DNA of 64,000 bases from Lagopus muta (GCF_023343835.1 NC_064433.1:180437777-180501776); one strand, 5' to 3'. Positions 1-13,700 are shown, counted from the stretch's first letter. Numbers and translations are program-made. Notes: a model not told the origin generated them from the letters alone.

Positions 1-817
1 TAGGCTGGAGAGCTGGGCAGAAAAAAAACGGATGAGGTTTAACAAAAGCAAGTGTAGAGTCTTGCATCTGGGGAGGAATAATTCCATGCACCAGTACAGG
101 TTGGGGGATGAGCTGCTGGAGGGAAGCTCTGCGGAAAGGGACCTGGGTGTCCTGGTGGATGACAGGTTGGCCATGAGCCAGCAGTGTGCCCTTGTGGCCA
201 AAAAGGCCAATGGCTTACTGGGGTGCATTAAAAAGAGCGTGGCCAGCAGGTCAAAGGAGGTGATCCTCCCCCTCTACTCTGCCCTGGTAAGACCTCATCT
301 GGAGTACTGCGTCCAGTTCTGGGCTCCCCAGTACAAAAAAGACAGGGATCTCTTGGAAAGAGTCCAGTGGAGGGCCACGAAGACGGTGAAGGGCCTGGAG
401 CATCTCCCCTATGAAGAAAGGCTGAGTGAACTGGGTCTGTTCAGCCTTGAGAAAAGGAGACTGAGAGGGGACCTGATCCAGGTCTATAAATATCTAAGGT
501 GTGGGGGGCAGAATGGCGAGGCCGGACTCTTTTCAGTGGTGAGTGGAGACAGGACAAGGGGAAACGGCTGGAAGCTGCAGCATAGGAAGTTCTGCACAAA
601 TGTGCGCAAGAACTTCTTTACAGTGAGGTGACGGAGCACTGGAACAGGCTGCCCAGGGAGGTGGTGGAGTCTCCTTCTCTGGAGATGTTCAAGACCTGCC
701 TGGATGCCTACCTGTGCGACCTGGTGTAGGGAACCTGCTTTGGCAGGGGGGTTGGACTCGATGATCTCTGGAGGTCCCTTCCAACCCCTACAGTTCTGTG
801 ATTCTGTGATTCTGTGA
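1..817 (+). mobile_element. CR1 LINE fragment, C-terminal reverse-transcriptase part and 3' UTR
   Basis: The copy is cut by the window edge on its 5' side. An open frame from 32 to 631 reads the C-terminal part of the CR1 ORF2 protein, with the landmarks [42 protein letters not shown] and [21 protein letters not shown] one-base loss near 626-629 (ggtgacgg where the family has gggtgacgg) shifts the frame; the remaining codons ([20 protein letters not shown]) lie in the next frame and stop at about 729. The element ends in two copies of ATTCTGTG at 801-816. It is relatively little decayed, but 5'-incomplete and frameshifted, so it cannot be autonomous. Confidence 0.93.
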
Positions 818-1245
818 CCAGAAAGCTCTAAGATGACTCCATCTGGCAGGAAATTCAAGAGAAAAACTGATGTTGGTCAATTTTTCTGCTACACCTCTCC
901 TATTAGCTTGTGGGCATGACCAGTTCTCAAATAGCTTGTGTCATTCCCCCTAAATTGATGCTGTCAATACATTTGTGTCTGAACAGAAATGTCATACAGT
1001 TTATTGCACCTTTTGAGATAAAAGCCAATATAGAATTACAACAGAATATTTACCATCTTGAAAGTGATGACTTCAGATATATTTAGATTACTGTGCTTAT
1101 TATTTAACAAACTTTGAAATTTAGCAGTGGTGAAATGAAGAAATTATTTCACTATTTTTCTTCTTAAATATAGGTCAATACTAAAATAGTGATGTCAACA
1201 TCAGACCCGAATCCTTATGGTCTATTTGATGACTCATGTCTGAAT

Positions 1246-1291
1246 AAAAAAAAAAGCCTAAGCATTAAAAAAAAAAAAAAAAAAAAAAAAA
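1246..1291 (+). repeat. A-rich tract with a 25-base A run
   Basis: Ten A (1246-1255), a ten-base spacer, then 25 A (1267-1291). An AATAAA hexamer overlaps the start (1243-1248), so the arrangement resembles the end of a polyadenylated transcript; it could equally be simple homopolymer expansion. Confidence 0.85.
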
Positions 1292-1767
1292 GTGTAGTTA
1301 CCAGATATAAACAGACATAGCTGCCAGAAAGAAACAAGATCCCCAAACTCCTCCATTTTATGTAACACTAAGATAGGACTATATCCTGCTTGTGTTATCT
1401 TGCAACCTGTATGATTTATGATTCTGTAATTGTAGAAAAAAAACTAGGTTTGAATCTTGTCACAGAGTATTCTACAGGCTAAGATGATGGATGAACTAGC
1501 CAGAGGCAGTCCTAAGTGGAAGCAAATAGAAGTTATGACCCTCCTATATGGATGGACCTCTTGGGAAGGCTCATGTGATTCTCCTTTTGCACAACTTCCT
1601 GCTACACTGCTTTTCTTAGTAGTTCATCTTTAGTAGCAGTGTTCTGCCCCATTCTTCCCCTTCTCTGTCGATGACCCATAGCCCAAGGTGCCAGCTGTTT
1701 GGAAACCTCAGCTGAGTTAGGAATATAGGTCAACTGTGAAGTACATATTTATGCTAGCATCTCAGCA

Positions 1768-1799
1768 TCAACAGAAGCACTGGTAAGTGCTTCTGTTGA
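1768..1799. repeat. perfect 14-bp inverted repeat with 4-base loop
   Basis: The left arm TCAACAGAAGCACT (1768-1781) is the exact reverse complement of AGTGCTTCTGTTGA (1786-1799); the loop is GGTA. Outside the arms only an imperfect extension (GCTAGCAT against GCATAGC with bulges) is possible. Confidence 0.9.
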
Positions 1800-2071
1800 A
1801 CAGCATAGCACATGGGATAGTCCTGTCCACTAATAAGAAGAGATGTGCAAGATGAATTCTTACTCCTGATAACTTCTGGGCAATGTCTTTTTACCATCCC
1901 GTGTTACTAGATGATCCTTGGGCCAAATTGTGACTTTACACTTGGGTCCATATGTTCTCTGCACATATGCTCATTTTGCACTGCGTAGGTCAGGCTTAAA
2001 GCTCATCCACACTACGTTTAAGAGGAGTGCAAGAAGGGTTCACTGTGGCATGCTCAGTGCAGATCAGGTAC

Positions 2072-2120
2072 CCTAATGATCTAGGCTGTGTTAATACCTA
2101 ATGATCTGGGCTGTGTTAAA
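2072..2120 (+). repeat. tandem duplication, 25-bp unit, two copies
   Basis: CCTAATGATCTAGGCTGTGT recurs 25 bases later with one change (TAGG to TGGG). Two copies only; a recent local duplication. Confidence 0.85.
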
Positions 2121-3044
2121 CTTCTCCACGTAGGATCTCTGAAGATCTCCTGACACGGTCCTGGGAAGCATGGGAAAAGAGAGTGGATAGTCCAGGCTCA
2201 GAATCCCTCTTAAATGACAATGTAAGGATGGACAGGGACACAGATGGCTCCTTCTGTACTGTTACTGCCATTTACTTCCAGAGTTCTGTATTTGGGACCA
2301 AGTGGTACAGGGTGGTTTGTTGTCTACACTGCTATCACACTGCACTATGTGCCACACATCCACAGCACTGAGTGAATCCCACTGTCGTGTGCTTGACCTC
2401 ATCAGGCCAGATTTCCAGAAGAGTGGTCCTTATTTCATCTCAAGCAGCGCAGCTCAAAGCTGTGAACCTCTCAGTATGAGACCTCCTGCCTATGCCCTGA
2501 GGTGGCTCTCCCTGGCCACCAGGAATCCTTCCCCTCATCAAAAGTAACACAAGACACATTTCAACCCTTTTGAGGCTTCTCTTTGAGCTTCAAACAAGTT
2601 GGCACCTAAAAGACACTTTAGAAGTTTGTGTTACTTTATGAAACAATGAAAGAACTGCCTTGGGGGCAACCTGCCATGCTTATTACCTGTACAGCACAAC
2701 ACTTGGGTGAAATGCTAGCATGGCATGAGTATGTGTAGAAAACAAAGGCTTTCTGGAATACTCTCAGAACAGCCTAAGCCAAAGCACCAGGATTTGGTAC
2801 AGCACCTCCCATACGGCCAGGTGGAGCAATCTTGAGCCCAGTCCCACTACCAAACCACACACAGCTTTTGCCTACCTATCTTTTCCATCTTCATGGAAAT
2901 GTTCTCAGTAATATAGCATGCAGACCATGGTTGACAGGATCTTGGAATGAAATGTGGAGCAATCCAAACTGGCGGAGCAAATACAGCCAATACTGCAACA
3001 CTGATACAAATGTTGCACTAATAATTCCTTTTCAAATTCTAGAC

Positions 3045-3070
3045 ATTATTTATTTATTTATTTATTTATT
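3045..3070 (+). repeat. (TTTA)n microsatellite
   Basis: About six and a half uninterrupted units of TTTA/ATTT within AT-rich DNA. Confidence 0.9.
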
Positions 3071-3684
3071 CAACAGGAACTGTGACAGAACTGCTGATGA
3101 TCCATGTAGGAATGTTTCAAGCATGGTTTTGAAGGCTTTCTGATTCCTGCCTTGCTGCTCAGCGCAGCCCAGCTCTCACATAGACTATTCTGAGCCATTC
3201 CCCTTGGTCCATGGCTAACTAGACATAGATAATTTATTATAAAAATGTAAATACGGATTCCATAGAGATTCTCACAGAGCATGGACAATAATAGATCTCC
3301 TCTGCTTTCTCATTGCTCAGCTGAGGCTTTAACTTAAAGCTACACATGTCTGTAAAATTACTTCTGGAAGAATTTAATTTCCCTGTTCACTAGTTTTACT
3401 TGTATTAATTAAAAGAAAATTCTCAGTCACATTATTTGGCTGGGACAAAATACCATAGCATACAGATCTTTCTGAATAAAATATCCTGATCACTTAAAGT
3501 TCTTTCTTCAGCAACTCCAGTTAAATTATCTGTTTATGCACATTTAATGAGCTCATCCCATTAACATTTAGTCATCAGTCAAAAACCTAAAATCCAGAAC
3601 AATTGCATCATTCTGACACTACTGAGATCTGTGTATGTTCCATGAAAGTCTGATCAGCTCTTTCTGAAACTTGACTGGATAGAA

Positions 3685-3685
<1 letters not shown>

Positions 3686-3711
<26 letters not shown>
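3686..3711 (+). repeat. 26-base T run
   Basis: An uninterrupted T homopolymer. On the minus strand it is an A tract that follows an AATAAA hexamer (3728-3723) after 11 bases. Confidence 0.9.
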
Positions 3712-3716
<5 letters not shown>

Positions 3717-6700
3717 GGGTTCTTTATTGCTTGCCTTAAGTTGACATCTTTGAATAGTGTTTCAGTTTCTGATTGCAAAGCATGCCAAAGTCTTTGGCCA
3801 TTTATGAAAAATGTTTTTCCTCCTGGTCAGTCTCAAGAGACTTAATAGGGCAAGAGAGGATCTTTCAAAGAATTCAGTCTTGGGAGGGAAATCAGTATGG
3901 GAATCTGACAAATCCTGGTTTTTTTAATGCTCATTTCTAGTTGTCTTTTTCATGAATAGTTCTATTTCATGACAAAGAACTGGTCACTTTAACATGATCT
4001 TCTCTTTAATCAAACATTGTAATATTCCAGGCAAGATAAGTCAGACTATTCTACTCTTCTACAAAAACATTTTTTTACTAAAATTGACAGTGGAGAGTGC
4101 ATTTGTATGTCCACAAATTGAATCTATTTTTTCTCCAACAGTACACAACAAAAGAATTGCAAAAATGTCAGATCTATAGTGTTCATTAAGATTTGGTTAA
4201 GCGGACAGTAAATATGCAAATGCTACACGAGTGTTTAGCAGTGAACATGGCAGTTACTTTTAATTGCAGGGCTTACTTAACAGAAATGATAAAGGCAGAC
4301 AGCCTTTCGGATACAGGCTGAAATCTGTCTCACCCAGAGAGATGCATTGAGCTTCTTATCATTAATATGGTCATAATGGTCACTGTAGCTTTCTTAAATG
4401 CATCTTTCTACTGAAACAGTATACTTTCATGCAATTGAGTTCATGACATGACTTGATCAGTAGCCCTAGATTGATCCCCACCGTTACACCTCTCTCTCAA
4501 GTTAGCAAAAACCAGTAGGGTTCACAATCTGTATCATTGTGTTCCTACTTGTCTTTTGCTGTAATAATAAAGTTTCCATGATTCTAAGAGTTCTTCTGAA
4601 TCCCAGTGGTAGACACCATTTGCTTAATCCTCTTTGCTCCCCACTGGGGTGCTTCTTGGACATTCAGAGATGTTTTAAAACAGATCCAAGTTATGCATTC
4701 AAGGACCCAGTGCCCTGAGCAGAAAAGGTGCAGGTCTGTACTGCACAGCCTGTGGTTGCACTCATATTCTATGGGTTTACAGATCATGCCAAACAACTAC
4801 TACCACAACCTCACCATGGCTAGTGAACTTCTGTTATGGCAGAATGTTCATCTTGTAGAATGGCTGCCTTTGCCACTAAATGAGTGGGGTGCCTGTCAGA
4901 AACATCTCTCTTACTGTGATTGCCTTTATTCCTCGTAACAACATTGTCAGAGACTGAGTATTTATTACCTACTAGGTGTGTTATTATCATAAAATATCAC
5001 CGAAACTATTGATTGGAAAAAAATAAATCTTTTTTAACATATAATCAAAAAGTGCAACAAAAATAATAATTACGAATTGACAGAAGAGATAATGTATGTA
5101 ATATTAATTCTTCAATAGACAGCTACCATAAAGGTCATTAGATCGAAATTCTCCTGTGTGTGTAATACACCAGGCCTGCAGTGGTTCCAGAGACAAGAAC
5201 AGCTGTGTAATACAAGCTGACATCTGTCTGTGTGCACTATCAATTCATCCCTTACATTCCTAGATGCTGGTCTAAGATGTTTATTCACATCCATGAGCTC
5301 TGAATGAACAATTCCCTCCCAAGACAGGTGTCCATTAGCAAAATGGCATGCCTCATTTGGCCTTAAGCACGAGTGACAGCTAATAAAAGCATATGAACAT
5401 GTGTTATGCATACATGCCATAAGGCATAATCCTCTTTGCTCTGTGCAGAAATATTTTCGATTGCCTCAATTATTGTGAATACTGGAGAGTATTTCAGCAT
5501 GGACAATTATGTCCATAACATCTGTGTCCAGGCTGGGAGAAGCAAATATTGCAGAGTACTATTCACAAACATCCATTTAGAGGTCATGAAGTTCCTGATG
5601 CCTGTTGACAATATGAGCCATATAAAGACAATTTACTGACACGTGTTGCTTTTGTGCCAGCTGTCGCAGTAACTGCTGCTGGTCCCTGACACTGAGATGG
5701 AACCAACGAGCAGCACAAAGCTGATGCTCTTCTTAGTGCAAAGCTGCAGTGCAGTTTTTTTTTTTTCCTGAAACAAATCTCGAATGGAGCATCTACCCAG
5801 TAATCCACCAGGTAGATGTCAGCATTTGTGTCCAATTTCTTGCCCAATACCATAACCAGAAAGAAATGTTCAAGCTCTTAATCTGCTCCCTGATCAGAAA
5901 GATACATTTGGCTTTAAATCTTTTATGTGCCACTATGTTTCATCATGTAGATCATAAAAAATTGAATTACTTAAAAGAAAGAAAGAGGACATGCAAGTGC
6001 TATGAAGACTACTAAGAGCTTGTATATAGATACAGCTCTGCAGCGCACTTTTCACTTAGGCAGCTGCTTTCTGTCTCTTGAAGAAGAGCTATTCTAACCC
6101 AGAAATGCTCCAGCAGTGGACGTCTCTGATTTCAGCTGCATCTCTGCAATTCAGTTGACTGTGATGAACGTGTTTAAGCTGATAACCCAACTGCATCTGA
6201 AAGCAAGCTGTTTCAAATGAGGAAGAGCTCCTGCTAAATGGGTTTTCCACTACAAAGCAAGGAACAGTGTTTGTCTAATCAGTGCAGTATTTTCTTCCCA
6301 GCTGGCCAAATTAACAGGCCTGTGGGAGGGCCTATCTCGGGTACTTTGACAGCAAAGGACTGCTGCCATAGAGCACAAGCTCTGTAAGATCAGAGAAGTG
6401 TAGGAAAATGTCCAACATATCAAGAAGTTGGTTTCTGCCTCTGACAGCCCAAATTAACATTCTCTCTGTCCTGCTGTTAGATTTTTTATCACCTTCGGTC
6501 TTTCCTCAGAATTACGCGTAAGTCCCTTTAAACAGTCACAAACACTTCTCAGCATCCCCATAGAAGAAAGAAAATAAAAATATTGGCATGACTATGCAGT
6601 GTTGATTATGAACAGTACAGCTTCACAGCCTCGTTGTATGCAACACTATTTCACAGCATTATTTGCCTGTACGTGCAGATCATCACTGCCTTCTGGATTT

Positions 6701-9700
6701 GTATACAGCAGGTAGCAAAATGGTAAATTAACTCACGAGGCCTTGCCAGATGATGGAGCAGCAGCAGCAGTCTGCTGGACACACAGAGGCAGCTGACAAC
6801 AAGCTGCTCCAACAGGGCTTAACAAGCAGATAAAAGTCACTGTTTCACAGTCCTGTGCCCATGAGCGTTTTGTAGACCTTATTATTCCTGTGGTCTTTTC
6901 TTCAGCATCTTGTGTGCTTCTTATTCCCCTCCTCAGACTTCACGCCATTTTTGTTTCCTGACCCTGGGCTTAGCTTCCAGCTATGTTTCTACTGTCTCAA
7001 TTGCTGCATATCTTGATTCTCTGATCTCAGCCTACAGCCTCTGCCTTGAGCTCCAAACAGTGGTTTGACCCCAGCACCCAGCTATACCATCCAAGGCTTT
7101 GCAGCAGTGCTCGTTTCCTAACTGGGACTTGTGACTATGCAAAGGAATAGTAACAGCTTACACCCATGGCAGGTGGATAGGGGCAACACATGCATTAACC
7201 TTTCTGCTGCAGGGAGCATCAGGCAATTGGGCTGTGTGTGCACAGCACAGGGGTGAAGTGGTGAAATTCCTTAGTGCAAATCTTCAAATTGGATTGAAGG
7301 ATCAAAACGGTCATAAGAGTTTTCAAAAATGATGATAGCTTTGTTGCTCAGCTTGTAGAATCTTTTGTATTATCATGCTTGGAGACAGATTGCAGCAGAA
7401 ATATCAGGAAAAAAAAAAAAAGAAAGGAGATAAAGGCATCAACGCAATGCCTTTGCAGTATGGTCCAGAGAACAGCATGCTCTATGTCAATAAAACTGCT
7501 GTTGTGGAAATTGTAGCCCTCACTGGCATCAGTGGTACATGTCCAGCTGACTGCCATTGACCCAGGGTTTAGCCACCAGCTCCATCTTTTGAAGTGATTT
7601 AAAAAGAGATCTGATCCACTTGACTTAATTTAGCAAGTAAGATATTTAGCATACTCTAAGGTATATCCCCCCAAAATGTGCCGCTCCAATCAATGTGCCA
7701 CCCCAAGCCCTCACAGGAACACAGGGCAAAGCTGGGCAGAGAGAGCCCCTGCACAAAAGTTACAAAGCCTTCTCCCTCTTTCTGAGAGAACACGCAGATG
7801 TGTGCAGATGTCCTCTCCTTGAATCAGAGGCACAAAAAAACAGGCCAGAAGTGGGTTTGTTTGGAGCACAGAAAACTACCAGTGCTGCAATTTGGAAGGC
7901 TTTCAAAACCATTCTCCTCACTGGAGGCAGATGCCACAAGCCACAGTTTAATAAAACAGTCCTGACCCAGGGTTTGCAGCACTAAACTGCACGCTTGAGG
8001 CCAGATTAGTAAAAACAGATGGGCAAAATATAAAGCTGCATAGACTAATTGGATGCCCTGTTGGTGAATGCTTCCCGTAATCGGGGGAATTATGAATGAC
8101 ATATGTTTATCTTTTCTTCCTCCTTGAGATACCATTTATTATACACAGTAACGAGGTACCTGGCCCTGTGATTGCTGGGCTGAAAATCCTTAGTAAGATT
8201 TTTACAAGCTGTGTGCAAGCTCTTCCATTGTTAAAATATGGATGCTCTATCCCACTCCCTGGGGTTCAGCAGAAGACCAGCTGTCTGGAAATCACCATGA
8301 TTAGAGATATTAGCATTTGGGAGACTTCTCTCCCTCCTCCCACCTCCACAGAGAAAGGCACTTGGAGGTCATTTTTTTAGTCAGGGAGGAAAGGTAGAAT
8401 GGGAAAAGGATGAGAGGATGTGGAAATAATTTCAGGCATATCACAGACCTTCTGAATAGACTCATGGTGCCCCATGGACATTGAGGGATTGGAGGTAAAG
8501 GACCTGGGAGAGGATCTGACTCCAGCCACAAATGCTACACAGAATGCTACTCTGGGTGAATTACTGGAGACAGACATTGAGTAATCATGTTCCTACCTGT
8601 ATAAACTGCAATCAAAAGTGAATTATTCAGTCAGTAGAAATAAATGGATTTTTCCAGCTGGTGTGGCTGACGTGTACTGTGTATATCACATTTATATATC
8701 TTCCTTCTACCAACCAGCTCCCTTTTCAATAATCAAGCTCTATAGCTATAACAATTCTACTGACTGGAAAGAAATGTGTGTTCACAACATGCACCAAGAG
8801 ATAAATCCTGATACAGCAATGGGAACACATTCCGTGCATTACATGTGCCAAAGAAGTAGGATTTATTCAGGTCATTTATGCTCCACTGGAGTGGAAAAAG
8901 GAAAAAAATAGGCCTTTCTGTAATGAATTGAACCCTTTGAGTCCTGCAGAGAATAATCCCTATGCACTGGCTAACAGGGACTGCCATCCATCAAGGCAGC
9001 AATGGATGGCTTCGTAGGACAGGTCTATCCTGGACCCACAACCACATGTACACAGTATCTCCTTCAGGCCCTAGCTGGTGTCTCCCTGCCTTGCAGCAGT
9101 CTCACACAAAACCAGGGCCAGCACCCTTCCCATGAGTTCTGGGTGCGCAGGCGTACCTTCTGTAGTCTATCCCAACAGCAAAATCCCTCTTGTAGTTCCT
9201 TGCCCTTTCTGGACAGGCTGGTCTGAGTGGTGAATTCAGTATTGCACAAGTTATGGTTGGTTCATCCTGCAAAAATTCCCTGTGGCACCAGTGTGACCAT
9301 CCTCCATTTAGCTGTGCAGCTGCAGAGTCACTAAGATCTTGTGATCTAAACAGGGAAAAGGCAGAGGGAGGGAAGCACAGCAGGCAGAGCTGCAGCTGAG
9401 ACCAGGGTTGACATCAAAGGCACTGAGCCATCACCATTCCCTTCCACAAAGAAACAGAGACTAAATTATAAACTTCTGTGAGTTTCTGCTACCACCCATG
9501 TTTATCCCCATAGCTGTGAGCACCCTTTCTTGGTGCTGCAGAAACAGCACACTGCAGACTGTGCTACAACTGTACAGTAACCCTACATACATGTGCAGGC
9601 ACGGGGCTGGTATGTCACAGCTGTTCTAAACAAACAGTGAGTCTATCTATGCCCTGAGGCAGCAGCGTGTTTTGTTTCTCCACAGCACTCACAATTTGTT

Positions 9701-10353
9701 GGCACTGATGAAAGAAAGTTGGAGAAGGATAGAGCAGAAAGGAAATGGTCACAGTTGTGTATGTGTGCTTTACCACCAAATAGAATAAATCCACTGGGAC
9801 AGTATGGGCTATCTCAGTCCACAACCGGAGATGGAATAGCAAGCTCACCTCATCTCTGATGGGATCAGCACCAAGGGTGCTTTTAACCTTAATTGGATCG
9901 TGACCCCCACCCCCAGGAAACAATGAATGAGGCCAAAAAAGCAACAAATGCTCATGGAATGCAAGAAATGCTGGTGGGAGCTGTGCTCATGGAATATTCT
10001 TATAAATCCAACCATTTCTGTAGTGTTTGAAAATGAAAACTGAATATATTTATCTAGGTTGCTGTCAGTGCAGTAATGTACATATAGATCCAGAAGGATG
10101 CAACCTTTTGTCTTTCATTGTGGAGATATTTCAAACAAAGTGTAGATTTTTCCTCTTTTTGAGTAGAAAGCTGCAGACTTTCAGAACCATGCACTTCAAA
10201 GAACTTCAAGCTACACCAGAAGTCATTAGTTATGTATTTTCATTTTAGCTATCTGCTCTACATCTGAATCAAAACAGGAAGGGAGAAACAAGAACTATTG
10301 CACTGAGATTAAAACAGGAAAGGTAGGGTCCATTGGAGAGTATCAGAAATTGT

Positions 10354-10735
10354 TCATAGAATCATAGAATCATTAAGATTAGAAAAGATTTTTAAGATCA
10401 TCTACTCTAGCAGTCTACTTACCATCAATACTGCCCACTAAACCATGTCCCCAAGTCCCACATGTACATGTCTCTTGAAAACCTCCAGGGACAGAAATTT
10501 CACCACCTCCCTGTGCAGCCTGTTCCAATACCTGACCACTCTTTCTGAGAAGTATTTCCTTATACCCAACCTGAACCTCCCCTCGTGCAACTAAAGGGCC
10601 ATTACCTCTTGTCTTGTCACTGTTATCCCAGAGAAAAGGCCCCCACCCCTCCACAACCTCCTTTCAGGCAGTTGTAGAGAGTGATAAGGTCTCCCCAAGC
10701 ATCCTCTTCTCCAGACTGAACGATTTGCAGTTGTG
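10354..10735 (-). mobile_element. CR1 LINE fragment (3' end)
   Basis: Begins with the terminal repeats TCATAGAATCATAGAATCA, then the usual reversed 3' region: TCCAGGGACAGAAATTTCACC, CCTGTGCAGCCTGTTCCA and AACCTGAACCTCCCCTCGTG. It fades near TCTTCTCCAGACTGAAC. Substitutions and small indels throughout mark an older, inert copy. Confidence 0.9.
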
Positions 10736-13700
10736 GGTTGCAGTTTGTGCAGATCTCCAGTCATGCTTAGCCTTCCCTCCTGTTGCCCCTAACAAGTATT
10801 AGTCCTAAAACTGTTCTCTAGAACAATTTGCTGTGAAGTTCCCACCAACTTGATGCTTCCTTTTTCAGACCTACATTTTACTGCCTCTGGCCATTTCCAC
10901 ACATTTTCTTAAAAAATGACCACCTTTTTCTGTTTAACTAATCTATGTCTGTGAGCTATCGGCTACTGAAATAGATCTGATACAAAAACCTACATAGATG
11001 TGACATACCAATTTCTCCTGTCTGAAAATCTGCAAATTTTACCCCTAAGATCAATAGTAAGTTTACTGTGGTGTGTTCCATTAAGTTTTGTTTGATGCTA
11101 TTTTCTCCTTGCCTCCAAAAGTTCTGGCTTTTTCTCATTCAGAAATGCTGGGCTTTTGTGTGTAAACAGAGTATGCTTGCTCAGGGCACTCCTCCCCTCT
11201 TCTTTAAATGGAAGACCAGTGGGCTTTTAATTTCTGACAAGATATTTGAGAGGACAATAATGTCAAAGGTAAAGAGATGAACACAATGCAATATACAGTT
11301 TTAAGGTGGGAAAGGCAGTAGTACAAGTATTTCACATACAGGTATATGTTGAACTTCAGCACAGGCTAAAATGAGAATGTTATCTATGCATATATATGCA
11401 TTCCGCAATCATGATTTTAGAGAGACAATTATGGAAATTGTTTAGAAACCCAAGAGATTTGCAATGTATTCTCTTCTTTTCAAAGAGAAATGGAACTTCT
11501 CCTTAAAACAGAATATGTAAAGCCACACAAAAGAAACTGATTCTTGTTTTGCGATGCGTGCAGTGCACATTTATCCCTAAGACAGTAAACATGTTACCCA
11601 AAACAATAAAGTCAGAGCAGCTAAAGCAGATTTTCTGAATATCTGTGGGTGCCCTGATACTTCTGCCTTGCTGAACTCAGTAGGAAAACAGAGCGGGAAC
11701 CTGGAGCTGGGGAACAGCAGTGGCTGCAGCAAAGTCAGCAGAATCCAGTTGCATTAGATGGCCAAAATAAGCACAAAAAATTGTCAGTGAAGCAGTTACT
11801 GATGCATTTTTCACAAAAGCCCTCCCAAAATGTATTAAATCTTAGAAATATGTCACCAGTGAAGTAACTGCTCTGTTTCTCATACAATCCTGAACACAAA
11901 GTAATCCAGTTCTCTTCCCCAAGTCATTTTGTTGAATATGATGACCTAAGAACAAGGAAAGGCTGGGAGGAGATCTAAAGATTTCCACATACAGCTTGCA
12001 GCCAGGTCTGTCTCTTACCCCACTGTTTGAGATCTGCTCTTAGCATGGGGTAACTGAGGAGCATCAGTGTCATCATACTGAGCACCAAAAGGAGTGATAA
12101 ACCGGTGTTACTCATGCCTTTAGATTCCTCCAGCAGAAAAGCAACCCTTTTTCAGGTGAATCTGATAACAGGATCAACAGTGAAACACTGTAGTTTCTCT
12201 TCCACCACATCCTCTATACATGTATTACCTAGACAAATTACTCCAGCAGCAGGAGACTTACACTCTTTATCGGGATAGCATATTAAGTATTCCTGATGCT
12301 TCACTGGGGGGAAAAAAAGACAGATGTAATTGTTCTTAGCAGAATATATTTTCATAACAATGAAATCTCAAGATCAGTCTCCTGTTCATTTCAGCAAAGG
12401 AAAAATTAGCATATCTCCAGATATTTTGTGCCAGTGGGGATGCTGTTATCTGAATCTGCAAGATCCATTTCTAGCTGTATTGTTTTACGATGGCTCTGTC
12501 ACTGCAATGTAACAAAATGGCATGGGTTTTGGCCTAGACCAGTAGACAGGGATTAATCAAACTGTTATTCCTGTTCTTGTATACCATGATTGGAGGCTTT
12601 TAACTAACCAGCTGAGACAGTTATCAGTAAGGAATTTGTTGGCATTTTTGCATATTCATTATGGAGGAGAATTGTTCTCCCTTAATGGAACAGTCTGCAG
12701 ATGAACAGAGAACCAAAACTTCCAGTGGAATCAAATACCTGGCCTGGTTACAAGTGAGACCAATCTCTGCCTTAGAAATGAGATTTTTAGTGCTCTGAGA
12801 ATCTGGACTAGTCTATACGTAACTGGGAATTTTTCTTGCAAACAAAATTCCTGCAGAGTTCCAAGGGACAGCAGGAAACACTAGATTTTCTCCTGAAGCC
12901 ATATAAAAATTAAGTAAAAAGGATCTACTGTGCACTCATTTCAGCTTTAACATGGGAGACCATTACCTCAACACCTGGGAGAGAATGCATTTGAGGGAGC
13001 CAAAAAAAAAGCCCTCTACAAACTTTACCGATCTCTAGGCTAAAACACTGAAATGGGAGAACACTATAAGCTGGGAACTTGAAGTTGAGTTTTGGTGCAA
13101 AAGAATCTGGGAGAGTCCAGGTCTGATAGACAGAAAGTATGGTCATCTAAACTTGCTGCATGAGACGCCTTCATCTTAATCAGCTGAGGGACAGTCAGCA
13201 CCAAGGCAAGGGCCAAACCAAAATGAAGTGTGTCTGACACATCCGATGAGCTGTGCCCTTCAGTGGGCTGTCTCTCTCCACAACATGTTGCTCCTGAGTG
13301 CTCCTTCTTCGCTCGGGTGCGGGAACCTGCTTTGTAGAGATCTAAAATTCTGGGAGGTAAAAGACACTGCCGTATCATTAAGTACAAATTGAGGCTTGAG
13401 ATCCTCAGACAAATGGACTTTTTGTAGTCTTCCTGAAGTCTTGTCCCTGTGGGACACCACCTTCCTAGGATGATGTGGGGATGGGATGTTTGGCACTGCA
13501 GAGATAGATGCTCTGGACCAAATTCTGCACCATAAGTAAAAAGCATTGAATTCAGAGATAATTTACAACAACAACAAGCTTAATGCATTTATTCCCACTG
13601 ATAGAATTGTTTGATGCTATTTCATAGTCACAGTCACCTGTGCATAGCTTGGGATCCGACTGGAGCACTGCCTGTAATCAGCTTTTTTGAAAGGCTGGAG

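Larger units (their letters stand above)
818..10353. other. intergenic stretch without a recognised gene
   Basis: 9.5 kb with no exon I can identify on either strand; open frames are short and unrelated to known families. It does contain a perfect hairpin (1768-1799), a 25-bp tandem duplication (2072-2120), a (TTTA)n run (3045-3070), two A/T homopolymer tracts with adjacent poly(A) signals (1243-1291 and 3686-3728) and a short CAG run near 6762-6776. The rest looks like ordinary unique non-coding sequence. Confidence 0.6.

Noticed and set aside
484..858. Minus-strand open frame of 124 codons
   Set aside because: Antisense shadow of the CR1 element at 1-817.
13064..13546. 160-codon open frame on the minus strand, the longest outside CR1
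   Set aside because: No recognisable domain, no defensible exon borders, low-complexity-free but random-looking translation. At this length one such frame is not surprising in 64 kb.
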